From contig RFSE01000016.1 of assembly GCA_009924135.1 (NCBI GenBank), forward strand, positions 1 to 51,903: 51,903 bases of DNA, given 5' to 3'. The translations under genes and the position numbers were made by a program. Positions 16,935-25,804 of the stretch are shown piece by piece (within the stretch, counting starts at the first letter, position 1; each line of letters begins with the position of its first letter). Origin of the DNA: Pseudomonadota bacterium (GTDB lineage Bacteria; Verrucomicrobiota; Verrucomicrobiia; Limisphaerales; SXTU01). Below the pieces are notes generated by a model. The model searched no databases and had not been told where the DNA came from. It saw only the letters and a program-made list of their open reading frames with translations.

Positions 16935-17710
16935 CCCTCGCCCAATTTCTGCTGCGGGCAGTCCGGCCGGTGGAGCTGGCCGAACTGCTCAAACGCTTGC
17001 TGGGCATCTCCTACTCCGAGCAGCGCATTGGAACCCGTACCTACTGGCTGGACCCGGCCAGCAATTTCGGCGACCGATTGCTCTCCGGAGAAACCTACGA
17101 ACCGGAGTTTTCCGCGCACCTCGTGGGGTTGCTGAAACCGGGGGACGTGTTCATTGATCTGGGGGCCAACGAAGGCTACTTCTCCTTGCTCGCCAGTGAC
17201 GCCGTGGGAGCCAGCGGACGGGTTTACGCCATCGAGCCCCAGGCCCGGTTGTGGCCGGTCATTCTCCACAATTTTGCCCTAAACCAAAAGTTGAACTGCA
17301 CGCTCCTGCCCTATGCGGTGGGTGAGCAGGAGGGTTTTATTGAAATGCTGCTGTTTCCCAGCCTTAACACCGGGGCGACCACGGCGGTCCACAGCCGGCG
17401 CCGGTTCCTGCATACCCGGCAAAAGGCTGCGGTCATGCCCCTGGCCAAAATGATCGAAGCCCGGCGAATCACGCGTGTCGCGGCGCTCAAGATTGACATT
17501 GAAGGGTATGAACTCTTCGCCCTCAAAAGCCTGGGCAGGCACCTTGCCGAGGGGTTGATTGAAAACCTCATCGTGGAAATGCACCCCGCGCAACTCGCCG
17601 AGCTGGGCCAGTCGGTGCATGACGTGGAGCAATTGCTGGAAAACAGCGGCTACGTGCGTTCCGGCAAACACGGACCGGGAGGCAACGAATTTTGGCACCG
17701 TCGGAAGTGA
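16931..17710 (+). CDS. FkbM family SAM-dependent methyltransferase
   Basis: The 259-residue protein has the FkbM fold: motif I VFIDLGANEG (73-82), an acidic loop AIEPQ near 100-104, and the family hallmark KIDIEGYE (187-194). FkbM enzymes O-methylate small molecules and often sugars in polysaccharide or glycoprotein clusters. The start codon overlaps the stop of the protease gene (ATGA), so both are translationally coupled. That links a sugar or secondary-metabolite methylation step to the secreted protease and Wzy_C cluster (inference). It is the last plus-strand gene before the convergent EPS operon. Confidence 0.85.
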   Translation: MTLAQFLLRAVRPVELAELLKRLLGISYSEQRIGTRTYWLDPASNFGDRLLSGETYEPEFSAHLVGLLKPGDVFIDLGANEGYFSLLASDAVGASGRVYAIEPQARLWPVILHNFALNQKLNCTLLPYAVGEQEGFIEMLLFPSLNTGATTAVHSRRRFLHTRQKAAVMPLAKMIEARRITRVAALKIDIEGYELFALKSLGRHLAEGLIENLIVEMHPAQLAELGQSVHDVEQLLENSGYVRSGKHGPGGNEFWHRRK

Positions 17711-17766
17711 GGCCCCAAGCTATTAATCCGGCAAAGTGATAGCACCTGCCGCACCCGTCCAAAAAC

Positions 17767-17820
17767 ACAAAATCATTAGAGGCAAAATCATAAAGAATGG
17801 CGTTTTCCCCATGATTTTGT
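17767..17820. repeat. Short AT-rich repeat with direct and inverted ACAAAATCAT copies
   Basis: ACAAAATCAT (17767-17776) and GCAAAATCAT (17782-17791) are direct copies; ATGATTTTGT (17811-17820) is an inverted copy able to pair with either. The element fills the gap between the convergent FkbM gene and the exosortase gene and might terminate transcription in both directions. The core resembles the units at 7436-7561. Nothing else is seen in 17711-17906. Confidence 0.6.
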
Positions 17821-17906
17821 TAACTCCGTCCTTCTCGCCCACCTCGGTGCTGCCTCTGGCGCTATCCGATTGCCGAGTTAATAATGCCTCACGGCCGGAA
17901 ACACCC

Positions 17907-19457
17907 CTATTTCGGAGGTTGGCTGGCCCCCGCGTCGCGGACGATCAGTTGGGCCAGTTGTGCCCGCAACTGATCAATTGACTGAGGCGGCGTGACCGGT
18001 CCTTCCACGGCCAGTTCGATTACCTGTTGCCCGAGATTTCTCCGGCCGGCACGCACCGCCAGCAGGCGGCTGGTTTGCGTGCCGTCTTCGGTTACCACAG
18101 TTTCAAGGTTGGACGGACGGTCTTCCCAGAGACAGTAGAAGACGAAGAGAGTACGGGCCCCGGAGGCGAACTCGTAGTGGCGAAAGGACAGCTCCACCCC
18201 CTGAACCGCCACCGTCACGCGAGCATGCTCCGCACGCAATTGATGGCCAGTACCCGGCAGGCAGATGTCCGGCGTGTGCCCCTTCGCGAGCTGCGCGGAG
18301 TTTTTGCCCGGCTCCCAGCGGAGGAAGAACATGCGCCATTGATTGGCCTGCGCGTCGGTCCAGCTCACTCCCCGGCCTTCGTTACAACGAAGCGTGGCGC
18401 GGGCCGTATCGCTGATCTCCAATTCTCCAAATGCGTTCTGGTTCGTTGGCCAGGCCACGCTCCAATGCGCATTCGTCGGGGCTCCGCGTTCGTGGCTGCG
18501 GTACCAGCCCTCGGTAGCCACGCCGGAGAAAACCACGAGAGCGAGCAAGGCCGAGGCGGTTTTCCAGCTCAACCAGCGTGGGGCCGCAGCGGTCGGAGCC
18601 GGCGGCTCAACCGCTGCTGCCGAAGCCGGCGACGCACCTCGGCGCAGTAACAAAGCCACGCCCCAGAGCACCGGCAGGACGATCGTAATGACGACCATGC
18701 CCGCGCCGTCGTGCGCGCGGTGCATCGCCTCGAACCCCTGCCGGGCAGCGACCCAGACCAGAAAGAACGTACGGCCTACGTTGGCGGGAAGGGCGACGAG
18801 AATGCCTGCGGCCACGAGTGCAGCCCGCCGTCCGGCGCGGAACGCATAGAGTTCCCCCAGAAACAACGAGACCATCAGCGTGGTCTGCACCGAGCGCACG
18901 CCGCTGCACGCCTCGTCCACCCCCACGAGGCCGGTGCTGATCTCGATCAGGTTGCCATGTTGCAACGCCGGGATGTCGCCCAGGCCGGCGAGTTCCACGG
19001 TCAGACTGGCCACGCCACGCATCAGGTTTTGAATCACGGCCTGTTCGAGCATGACCGGCCACGGAACGGAGATAAGCAGGAATAAAACCGGGAAGGCCAA
19101 CTTCCGTCGCCACTCCGCGCCGCCGATGTGTTGAAACAATGCGAGTGTGAAACCCGTCAACAACAAGGCGTGCGCCCACAGCACCAACCGCCACTCCGGA
19201 TTCGCCTCCTCGATCAACCGCAGAGGAAACAGCAACAACAGCCCACCACCCAGCAGCCACGTTAGACTGCCAGCGCCGGGGGCTGGCGCAGGCCGCATCT
19301 GCCAGCGTCGCCAAAGGAGGGCGAGGGCCAGCGGGGGAACGGCGAACCCGTACGAATACTGCGGGTTGATCTCCCAGTCCGACCGCAGTTGGTTGAACAA
19401 TTGCAGCCAGACAAAGGCGAGCACTATTCCAGCAGGCAGCATGGACGCAGGGTTCAT
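17907..19457 (-). CDS. Exosortase fused to a C-terminal EpsI domain
   Basis: The 516-residue protein has an N-terminal polytopic exosortase domain (about 1-275) with the catalytic residues of the exosortase/archaeosortase superfamily: Cys184 in VDEACSGVRS, Arg229 in LPANVGRTFF and His249 in RAHDGAG. A Pro/Ala linker (about 275-293) and one membrane segment (about 299-315) lead to an EpsI-like periplasmic domain with HTPDICLPGTG at 394-404. Exosortases cleave PEP-CTERM proteins at the inner membrane during export; EpsI is needed for EPS production in several bacteria. The start overlaps the stop of the upstream glycosyltransferase gene (ATGA), so it is the last gene of the EPS operon. PEP-CTERM proteins at 9124-9936 and 15978-16934 are likely substrates. 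Confidence 0.92.
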   Translation of the reverse strand: MNPASMLPAGIVLAFVWLQLFNQLRSDWEINPQYSYGFAVPPLALALLWRRWQMRPAPAPGAGSLTWLLGGGLLLLFPLRLIEEANPEWRLVLWAHALLLTGFTLALFQHIGGAEWRRKLAFPVLFLLISVPWPVMLEQAVIQNLMRGVASLTVELAGLGDIPALQHGNLIEISTGLVGVDEACSGVRSVQTTLMVSLFLGELYAFRAGRRAALVAAGILVALPANVGRTFFLVWVAARQGFEAMHRAHDGAGMVVITIVLPVLWGVALLLRRGASPASAAAVEPPAPTAAAPRWLSWKTASALLALVVFSGVATEGWYRSHERGAPTNAHWSVAWPTNQNAFGELEISDTARATLRCNEGRGVSWTDAQANQWRMFFLRWEPGKNSAQLAKGHTPDICLPGTGHQLRAEHARVTVAVQGVELSFRHYEFASGARTLFVFYCLWEDRPSNLETVVTEDGTQTSRLLAVRAGRRNLGQQVIELAVEGPVTPPQSIDQLRAQLAQLIVRDAGASQPPK

Positions 19458-20716
19458 CCGGCAACCTCACATTCACATTTCGCCCGTTCACGCGTGCCCG
19501 CAGCGGCACCCAAAACAGTCAGGTGGGCGGTGAATTCACGAAGCACTTTCCCCTGCTCGAATTGCGCGACGAAGCGCCGGCCCGCGACACCGTAGCCTTG
19601 GAGCCGCTCGGGCTGGACCGCCAGTTCATCCAACACGCGTGCCAGTTCATCGGCGTGGCCGGGTGGGACATTGACCCCGAAGCCCCCTTCCGTCAGGGCA
19701 CGGGCGAGCTCGCTGGATTCGTCAGCGACCGTCAAAACTGGCCGGGCCAGGGCCAGGCTGCGCAGGAGTTTACTCGGAAAGAAGAACGCGCCAGAACCAG
19801 CCTGCTGCGTGACGAGGGTGACATCTGCATCCACGAGCATTTCGAGATAGTGCGCCTCGTCTTGCAACGGAAGCAGCCGCACATTGCACAGCTTCTGCTC
19901 GCGGATGCGCTCTTCCAGCCGGGGCCGCATCGCGCCGTCGCCGCAGATGACCAGTTGCATCCGGGGATGGGCCACGCGTGCAGCCGCTTCGATCAAAATC
20001 TCCAGTCCCTGCTTCACGCCGAGGTTGCCGGAGTAAACCGCGACGAAGTCATCGGCGCGCAAGCCATGGCGTGCCCGGAACGCACCTGCTGCCGGCTGCG
20101 TCTCGGGCAAGGTCACGCCGTTCGGAAAGCAAATCAACTTCGCAACGGGAACCCCTTTGGCAGCCATCGCCTTCAACATGTCGCCGCTGATGGCCGACAC
20201 ACGGGCGGACCGCGCGTAGGCGAAGGCTTCCAGGGCGTAAAGCATCCGCATGAACAAACCGGGCTTGAGCATCCCCAGCCCCAACGCCGCGTCCGGCTGC
20301 ATGTCCTGCACGTGGAAAACGACCGGTGCAGGCTTCACCCGGGTGAGCAGCCACGCCGCCGCACCCAGCAGCAACGGCGGCGACACGACGACAAAAACAT
20401 CCGGTCGCGGCAGGCGCAGCAACCGGATCAGGGAGCTGGCGACGAAACTCGCTTCGTGCAGGATGCGCTTGAGCGTGCCGGGTCGGCCCGGCACGTAGTG
20501 CCAGCACCGATGGACGGAAACGCCGTTCACCTCGTCCGTGCGACAGAACCGGCCACTGTCGGCCACCGACTTCTTCCACGCCGGATAATACGGGAAGCTG
20601 GTGACCATCCGCACCGTGTGGCCTTGCCGCTGCAGATGTTCACACAGCGCCGTGTTGTAAGGCGCGATGCCGGTCAGTTCCGGCGCGTAGTTGATACCCC
20701 AGACTGTGATGTTCAT
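19454..20716 (-). CDS. WcaI-like family 4 glycosyltransferase
   Basis: The 420-residue GT-B enzyme begins MNITVWGINYAPELTGIAPY, a start typical of the WcaI colanic-acid glycosyltransferase group. The frame stays open upstream of this ATG, but the extra translation is compositionally unlike protein and overlaps the preceding gene, so 20716 is chosen. The C-terminal donor-binding half has VYSGNLGVKQGLEILIEAA and the SKLLRSLALARPVL region expected of GT4. It should add a sugar to the lipid-linked repeat on the cytoplasmic face. ATGA overlaps join it to both neighbours. Confidence 0.85.
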   Translation of the reverse strand: MNITVWGINYAPELTGIAPYNTALCEHLQRQGHTVRMVTSFPYYPAWKKSVADSGRFCRTDEVNGVSVHRCWHYVPGRPGTLKRILHEASFVASSLIRLLRLPRPDVFVVVSPPLLLGAAAWLLTRVKPAPVVFHVQDMQPDAALGLGMLKPGLFMRMLYALEAFAYARSARVSAISGDMLKAMAAKGVPVAKLICFPNGVTLPETQPAAGAFRARHGLRADDFVAVYSGNLGVKQGLEILIEAAARVAHPRMQLVICGDGAMRPRLEERIREQKLCNVRLLPLQDEAHYLEMLVDADVTLVTQQAGSGAFFFPSKLLRSLALARPVLTVADESSELARALTEGGFGVNVPPGHADELARVLDELAVQPERLQGYGVAGRRFVAQFEQGKVLREFTAHLTVLGAAAGTRERAKCECEVAG

Positions 20717-21546
20717 GGGGCCTTGGGGGCGGCGGGTTTCGCGGTCAGTTGCAGTTCGCGCGTGTGCAGGACGATGAAGTATTCGTAGATCGCCATCAGC
20801 AGCGCGTAGGCCAGCCCGGCCCGGCCATCGAGGAACGCACGCCGCCACACGAGCAGGTAGAGAAATTTCACGAGCGGCCGGCAGGGCATCTGGTAGAACA
20901 GCCGCTTCTGATGCACACGCCGTTGGTGAAAATCCCCGCCAAACAGCGCGACCTTCCACGACCCCGGCTCGCGGTTGGTTTGCACGAGCATCCCGGCCTC
21001 CACGGCGGCGTAGCGGATGTGCCGCTCCAGCCAGAAGCCGATGCCCTTGCTAAACGGGTAGTGATCGAACGGTTCCTTGAGTTCACCGATCTCGCCATCC
21101 ACGACCGCAACCTGATGCACGAGACGTTCGTAGCGAATCCGGGCCGGTCGGAACAACCGCACATACCAGGGCGTTACCTGCACATATTTCAGCCACGAAC
21201 CATCGAAGAAATAATCCCGTCGGCGGATGCGATATGCAGCGTGGCGGTCATTTGGGTCAAGCTGCCGTAACTCGGCAGCCAGCGCCGCCGGCACCCGTTC
21301 GTCAGCGTCCAGATGCAGCACCCACGGGTGCTTGAACGGCAGCTCGCGCGCGGCAAAGTTCTGGTGCGCCGCCCAGTTGTCGAACGGACGTCGCGTGACG
21401 TGCGCTCCAGCCTCCCTGGCCAGCTCGACGGTCCGGTCGGTGCTGAACGAGTCCAGCACGTGCACATCGTCGCACCACGCGACTGAGGCCAGGCAGGCGG
21501 GCAGGTCCTGTTGCTCGTTCTTGGTGAAGATGAGGACGGAAATCAT
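20713..21546 (-). CDS. Family 2 glycosyltransferase
   Basis: The 277-residue GT-A enzyme begins MISVLIFTKNEQQDLPACL, the canonical GT2 N-terminus. The nucleotide-sugar-binding part includes HVLDSFSTDRTVELA, and the DXD-like metal site is HLDADERV. The C-terminal region (FWLERHIRYAAVEAG) matches the WaaE/KdtX-like branch of GT2 proteins, which lack long membrane anchors. The start at 21546 follows the upstream methyltransferase stop by ten bases; longer versions of the frame run into that gene. The acceptor and sugar cannot be told. Confidence 0.85.
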   Translation of the reverse strand: MISVLIFTKNEQQDLPACLASVAWCDDVHVLDSFSTDRTVELAREAGAHVTRRPFDNWAAHQNFAARELPFKHPWVLHLDADERVPAALAAELRQLDPNDRHAAYRIRRRDYFFDGSWLKYVQVTPWYVRLFRPARIRYERLVHQVAVVDGEIGELKEPFDHYPFSKGIGFWLERHIRYAAVEAGMLVQTNREPGSWKVALFGGDFHQRRVHQKRLFYQMPCRPLVKFLYLLVWRRAFLDGRAGLAYALLMAIYEYFIVLHTRELQLTAKPAAPKAP

Positions 21547-21556
21547 GGTGGCCTGG

Positions 21557-22186
21557 TCAGTAGAAATAGATGTCCGTGGAAGTAACGCCCGGTCGGCACG
21601 GCCCGATGCTGCGGAACTCGCGCCAGGACTTCGCACGATTCGTCGTGCGCAACGCTTCGTAGCGCCATGAGTCATCTACGATGATGATGCCGCCCGGTTT
21701 GATCCGCGTCTCGGCCAGCTTGAAACACTGCGGGCGCACCTGCGTGGCCTCCTCCATGCCATCCACCACGATGATGTCCAACGGCCCGGCAGGAAGCGAA
21801 TTCAAGTAGCTGGATTGAGCGAAGTTCTCAGCGTGGTGGAAATCGTACGGATGATGTTGCAGCCGCGCGTTGGTCAGTTCCTGCTGCGCGAGCGCCTGAC
21901 GAACACGGTTCAACCAGTCGGCGTTGTCTTCGGTGGAAAGGACCGTTGCCGCTCGCCGCGCGAAGAATACCGTTGAACCACCGGAGCCGTACTCGAAGAC
22001 GTGCATGGATTTGGTCACGTGGCCTTCGAGGAAATCCATGGCCGACTGCGCGAACCACGGGACGCCCAGTTCCAGCGGGCTGCGACGGCACAACGGCCCG
22101 CGCGTGACGTACGTGCCAACGTGGCGTGGATGCGTGGCCAGGTGGGTGAGCACGCGGGTGAGTTTGGTGAGGGCGCTGCCTTTCAT
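21557..22186 (-). CDS. Class I SAM-dependent methyltransferase-like protein
   Basis: The 209-residue protein has a SAM-binding loop in HVFEYGSGGSTVFFARRA, an acidic position in LSTEDN and a distal strand LDIIVVDGMEEATQ followed by KPGGIIIVDDSW, typical of Rossmann methyltransferases and the O-methyltransferase-like group of EPS clusters. ATG at 22186 overlaps the preceding methyltransferase stop by four bases (ATGA), which fixes the start. It probably methylates a sugar of the repeat unit or its terminus (inference). Confidence 0.75.
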   Translation of the reverse strand: MKGSALTKLTRVLTHLATHPRHVGTYVTRGPLCRRSPLELGVPWFAQSAMDFLEGHVTKSMHVFEYGSGGSTVFFARRAATVLSTEDNADWLNRVRQALAQQELTNARLQHHPYDFHHAENFAQSSYLNSLPAGPLDIIVVDGMEEATQVRPQCFKLAETRIKPGGIIIVDDSWRYEALRTTNRAKSWREFRSIGPCRPGVTSTDIYFY

Positions 22187-22989
22187 GCGGATGGACCGGG
22201 CTCCGGGTTGGGTTTCTCGATGACTGCGTTCACCTGCAGCAGGTTCTTCACGATCCAATCCTTCAGGCTTCCACTGGCAAGCGGGTAACAAGTGAGCCGC
22301 CCGCGCTGGCGGGCGAAGGCACGCAGATCGAAGAGCGACACGAGGTGAACAGCATCGCGGTCGCGCGCCCATTCGCGATGGAACACCGACGGATCAGGGG
22401 TGATCAAAAAAGCCGGAGTACCCCCCACAGCGGTCAGCGCCCGGCGTCCGAGCAGATACAGCCCGGTCAGCCAGCGGGAAATCACCGGCCGGTGGTCGAA
22501 GGAAGGTGGCAGGTAAAACGGCATGTCATACCGCGGGCAGAAAACGAACAGTGCGCCCCCGGGTTCCACCATCTGCCACGCCAGATCCAATGTCGCCTGC
22601 GGGTTCGTGATGTGCTCGAAAACGAAGGTGCTGAAGATGACGTCGTACCGGCCCGTGACCGACTGGAGGTCACCGATGAACACCCGGTCCGCGTGCAGGC
22701 GCAGATAGTCCTCGTTCAGCGCCGTCACGTCCTGCACGGAGAAGTGCAGTTTCTGCGAAGTGTAGAACTGCCGGAACCCCGTGCGACCCGCGCCAATTTC
22801 CAATGCCCGACAGTTCCCCTTGCGGGCAATGACCGCCTCGATCTTCCGCACCACAAACCGCCAACAGACTGACTGGTCACTCGGCGTGACAAACGCACCG
22901 TAGTCGGGTGAGTTTTGGTAGAAGCGGTCCAACGCCACCCGCAGGGTTGCGGCGGCCGGGTGCGCTTCGTTGACCAAGGCGGGCTTCAT
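22183..22989 (-). CDS. SAM-dependent methyltransferase (Methyltransf_11/23-like)
   Basis: The 268-residue protein has motif I ALEIGAGRTGFRQF, an acidic second strand SVQDVTALN, a DVIFSTFVFEHITNP motif and a MVEPGGALFVFCP segment. This is the arrangement of UbiE/Methyltransf_23-type enzymes found in polysaccharide clusters. The start at 22989 overlaps the acetyltransferase stop (ATGA). It is unlike the following methyltransferase in sequence, so the pair is not a recent duplication. Possible roles are sugar methylation or chain-terminal modification; the substrate is unknown. Confidence 0.8.
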   Translation of the reverse strand: MKPALVNEAHPAAATLRVALDRFYQNSPDYGAFVTPSDQSVCWRFVVRKIEAVIARKGNCRALEIGAGRTGFRQFYTSQKLHFSVQDVTALNEDYLRLHADRVFIGDLQSVTGRYDVIFSTFVFEHITNPQATLDLAWQMVEPGGALFVFCPRYDMPFYLPPSFDHRPVISRWLTGLYLLGRRALTAVGGTPAFLITPDPSVFHREWARDRDAVHLVSLFDLRAFARQRGRLTCYPLASGSLKDWIVKNLLQVNAVIEKPNPEPGPSA

Positions 22990-23534
22990 GCGCGGGGCCG
23001 GATGACTTTGCAGGGATTGCCAGCGCTGAACGTGCGGGCGGGCACATCGCGTGTGACCACCGAACACGCACCCACCACCGCGTCCGCGCCCACTGTCACG
23101 CCGGGCATGACAAACGCCCGCGCGCCTACAAAGGCTCGTGCTCCAATCACGATCGGTGCGGTTCGCAGTTCCAGTGCCGGGCTGGAGAAATCATGGGTGC
23201 CGGTGCAGAGGTAGGCTTCCTGGGCAATCGTAGCTTCCTCTTTGATGCAGATCAGGCCCAACGAATACGCATTGGTTCGGTCGCCGAGACAGGCACGGTG
23301 ATGCATCTCCAGGTTCCACGGCATCGGGATACGGGCACGCTGATGGACAAACGGCACGCCGCTGAGGCGCGCTCCAAAGGCCCGGAGCCAGAGCAGCCGC
23401 CAGGCGTTGAGCGGCTTGGGCGTCCACGCGCAAAAACAGAGCCAGCAATACTCCCACACGAGCAGCTTGAACCGGAACCCTATCGTCCACGGACTGACGT
23501 AGGGCGAAGCCTGGTTGTGGGTGGTGAAAGCCAT
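22986..23534 (-). CDS. WcaF-like hexapeptide-repeat acetyltransferase
   Basis: The 182-residue protein is built of left-handed beta-helix hexapeptide repeats (IVIGARAFVGARAFVMPG followed by VTVGADAVVGACSVVT). The catalytic-type His is in the TGTHDFSSP loop, as in WcaF/MaeB/VatA-like O-acetyltransferases. Such enzymes transfer acetyl from acetyl-CoA to sugar hydroxyls in colanic acid-like polymers. The start overlaps the upstream glycosyltransferase stop by one base (TGATG) and the end overlaps the next methyltransferase by four. It probably acetylates the repeat unit in the cytoplasm. Confidence 0.88.
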   Translation of the reverse strand: MAFTTHNQASPYVSPWTIGFRFKLLVWEYCWLCFCAWTPKPLNAWRLLWLRAFGARLSGVPFVHQRARIPMPWNLEMHHRACLGDRTNAYSLGLICIKEEATIAQEAYLCTGTHDFSSPALELRTAPIVIGARAFVGARAFVMPGVTVGADAVVGACSVVTRDVPARTFSAGNPCKVIRPRA

Positions 23535-24637
23535 CAGTTGAGCAGGGATTGGAAATCCGCGAGGTAACGCGCGGCCACTTGTGGCAGTTCAAATTCCTTG
23601 GCGGTGGCATATGCGCGCGGAGCGAATGCGCCCAGTTGTGTCGGCGAGGCCAGCAGGGCGGACAACCTTTGCGCAAGGGTTGCCACGGGATCGGCGGCCC
23701 GATGGTCGAAGACAAAACCGTTCTCGCCGTCGCGCAAGTAGTCACGGAAACAGGCGAGGTCGGACACCAGGGCAACCCGGCTCCTGGCCATGGCTTCGAG
23801 CGGGGCGAGGCCAAACGTCTCGCCCTTCTCCGCCAACGACGGATAGACGAACAGCGTGGCGGCATCGAACTGCGCGTTGAGTTCCGCTGCGTTGAAAATC
23901 GGACCGGTAAACTGGACCCGCTCGGGTGATGCCAGCGCACGGAGCGACTGGTAATACGCCTCTCCACCGCCACCGAACTCGGTCTGCCAGGGGCCGACGA
24001 TTCGCAATTGGTACTGCACCGTCAGTTTGGCGCAGGCGCGGACGAGCATTTCCAGACCCTTCTCCGGGTGCACGCGACCGAGATAGAGGAGGACGGGCGG
24101 CTGCGAATTCGGCTGGGGCGAAACGTGATACTGGGATGTAGGCAACGGATTGGGCAGCGCACAAACCTTGTGCGCGAGGGCGGGCACCTGGGCGCGAACG
24201 GCATCGGCCACCGGATTGGAAACGGCCTGCAAGCGCGCAGCGTGGCGATAGAGGCGCATCTGGCGTTTCGGGTAGCGCGCAATGTGAACGTACAGTTTCC
24301 CGCAGCTCGGATTCCGCACCACGAGCGGAAGCCAGAAAGTGTTCGTGACCAGGATATCCGCCTTCGGCAACGCGCGTGAGGCACGCAGCGAATAAATCAG
24401 ATCCTCGCACTGCCGCCGCAACATTCCGCGCGGTGAATCGAATCCAGGCAGCCGCACATGCCGCACTCCCGCAACCGTCTCGGCGTCGGGCAATTCGGGA
24501 TGGCGACGGGACAGGTGCGTGACCGAGTGACCGCGCCGGACAAATTCCTGCGTGAGCGCGGACCAAACCTTCTCCACGCCGCCGCCCATGATTGGCGGGA
24601 CGGGCAGGAACGCACCTTGCACCACGGTGATCTTCAT
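23534..24637 (-). CDS. Family 4 glycosyltransferase
   Basis: The 367-residue GT-B protein begins MKITVVQGAFLPVPPIMGGG with the Gly-rich acceptor-site loop (GGGVEKV) common in GT4. The donor half contains VLLYLGRVHPEKGLEMLV and the nucleotide-binding EKGETFGLAPLEAMA (EX7E-type motif). It overlaps the preceding GT4 by four bases and the next gene by one, so expression is coupled. It adds one sugar of the repeat unit; specificity cannot be read from sequence. Confidence 0.87.
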   Translation of the reverse strand: MKITVVQGAFLPVPPIMGGGVEKVWSALTQEFVRRGHSVTHLSRRHPELPDAETVAGVRHVRLPGFDSPRGMLRRQCEDLIYSLRASRALPKADILVTNTFWLPLVVRNPSCGKLYVHIARYPKRQMRLYRHAARLQAVSNPVADAVRAQVPALAHKVCALPNPLPTSQYHVSPQPNSQPPVLLYLGRVHPEKGLEMLVRACAKLTVQYQLRIVGPWQTEFGGGGEAYYQSLRALASPERVQFTGPIFNAAELNAQFDAATLFVYPSLAEKGETFGLAPLEAMARSRVALVSDLACFRDYLRDGENGFVFDHRAADPVATLAQRLSALLASPTQLGAFAPRAYATAKEFELPQVAARYLADFQSLLN

Positions 24638-25797
24638 CCAGCCACCCCGCTTTCACTCAGTGTGGACACCAACAGTTGGGCAACGCGCCGGATTTCGTAG
24701 CGCTGTTCGAAGCAGGTACGAGCGCGGCGGCGCATTTGCAGTCGATCGACGGGCGGCAACGCAGCCCAGCGATCCAGCATCGCGGTCGTTGCGGGCAGGT
24801 CATCCGTGGCCACGAAGGCCCCGCCGTCGCATTCGATGTCACGGCAGATGTTGACCTTGTCGGAAATCAGCACCGGAAGGTGGCAAGCCAGCGCTTCCAC
24901 GACGGCGAGGCCGAAGTTTTCCTGGTGCGATGCCAACGCAAAGACATCCGCCGCCCGCAACGCCCCCCACTTTTGCTTTCCTTGCAACTGGCCGGTCCAG
25001 TGGACGCGCCCAGCCACACCGAGGTCAGACGCTAACGTTTTCAGCTCGGCCAGAAGCGCCGGCGTTCCCGGGCCCGCGATCACGAGCTGCATTTGTTGCT
25101 CCTGCACCACACGTGATTGCGCAAAGGCCCGCAGCAGCAAGTCCACGCCCTTTTTCACATGTACCCGGCCAAGGAACAGGATGAACCGCTGACCGCGCAA
25201 CTGCGGATGGGCGGCAAGGAATTGTTCCTTCTCGTTCTCCGCATCGGTCCCCGGGTCCGCCGTGCCGAAGCTCACTACGCGTTCGCGGCATCGGTAGAGC
25301 CAGAAGGATTCGCGGGCCAGTACGCGTTCACTGTCGCAGGTGAACAGCCCGGCCCGGGCATCGCGCAGTACGCGGTATTCCGCCCACGGCCAGTAGAGCC
25401 ATTTTTTAAGATGTTTTAGGGGATAGGTCCGCTTGAACCACGGATCGAGCATCCCATGCGGATAAACAAAGTAGGGCGTGTTTCCGCCGCGCAGCGCCCG
25501 CCAGGCACCAAAGCTATGGTATTGCCAGATGCCATCCACGATGACGGCATCGAACTCAGCTCGGTGAGCCCGCAGCCAGGGCACAAACCCGGCGGCGTAC
25601 CCGTAGCCGCCATGCTGATGGCCCAATGCATGGAGCGGCAGGGGAAAGCCGGCCACGCCCGGTTCGTCCTTTGAGTCGAGACTGACCACCTCAACCTGAT
25701 GGCCTTGCTGCACCAGCACCGCCGAGACTTGCTTCAAGCCCTCCACCGGCCCGCCGCCGGCGGGGTTCACAGACCGAATGACACGGAGGATTCGCAC
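24634..25797 (-). CDS. Family 4 glycosyltransferase
   Basis: The 387-residue GT-B protein begins MRILRVIRSVNPAGGGPVEG. Features are the YPHGMLDPW motif near residue 134, common in GT4 enzymes of EPS clusters, FILFLGRVHVKKGVDLLLRA at the start of the donor domain and HQENFGLAVVEALACHLPV as the EX7E-type motif. It starts seven bases after the GT9 gene ends and its end overlaps the next GT4 by four. It is a cytoplasmic or membrane-peripheral enzyme extending the lipid-linked oligosaccharide. Confidence 0.87.
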   Translation of the reverse strand: MRILRVIRSVNPAGGGPVEGLKQVSAVLVQQGHQVEVVSLDSKDEPGVAGFPLPLHALGHQHGGYGYAAGFVPWLRAHRAEFDAVIVDGIWQYHSFGAWRALRGGNTPYFVYPHGMLDPWFKRTYPLKHLKKWLYWPWAEYRVLRDARAGLFTCDSERVLARESFWLYRCRERVVSFGTADPGTDAENEKEQFLAAHPQLRGQRFILFLGRVHVKKGVDLLLRAFAQSRVVQEQQMQLVIAGPGTPALLAELKTLASDLGVAGRVHWTGQLQGKQKWGALRAADVFALASHQENFGLAVVEALACHLPVLISDKVNICRDIECDGGAFVATDDLPATTAMLDRWAALPPVDRLQMRRRARTCFEQRYEIRRVAQLLVSTLSESGVAG

Positions 25798-25804
25798 GGC
25801 GGGA

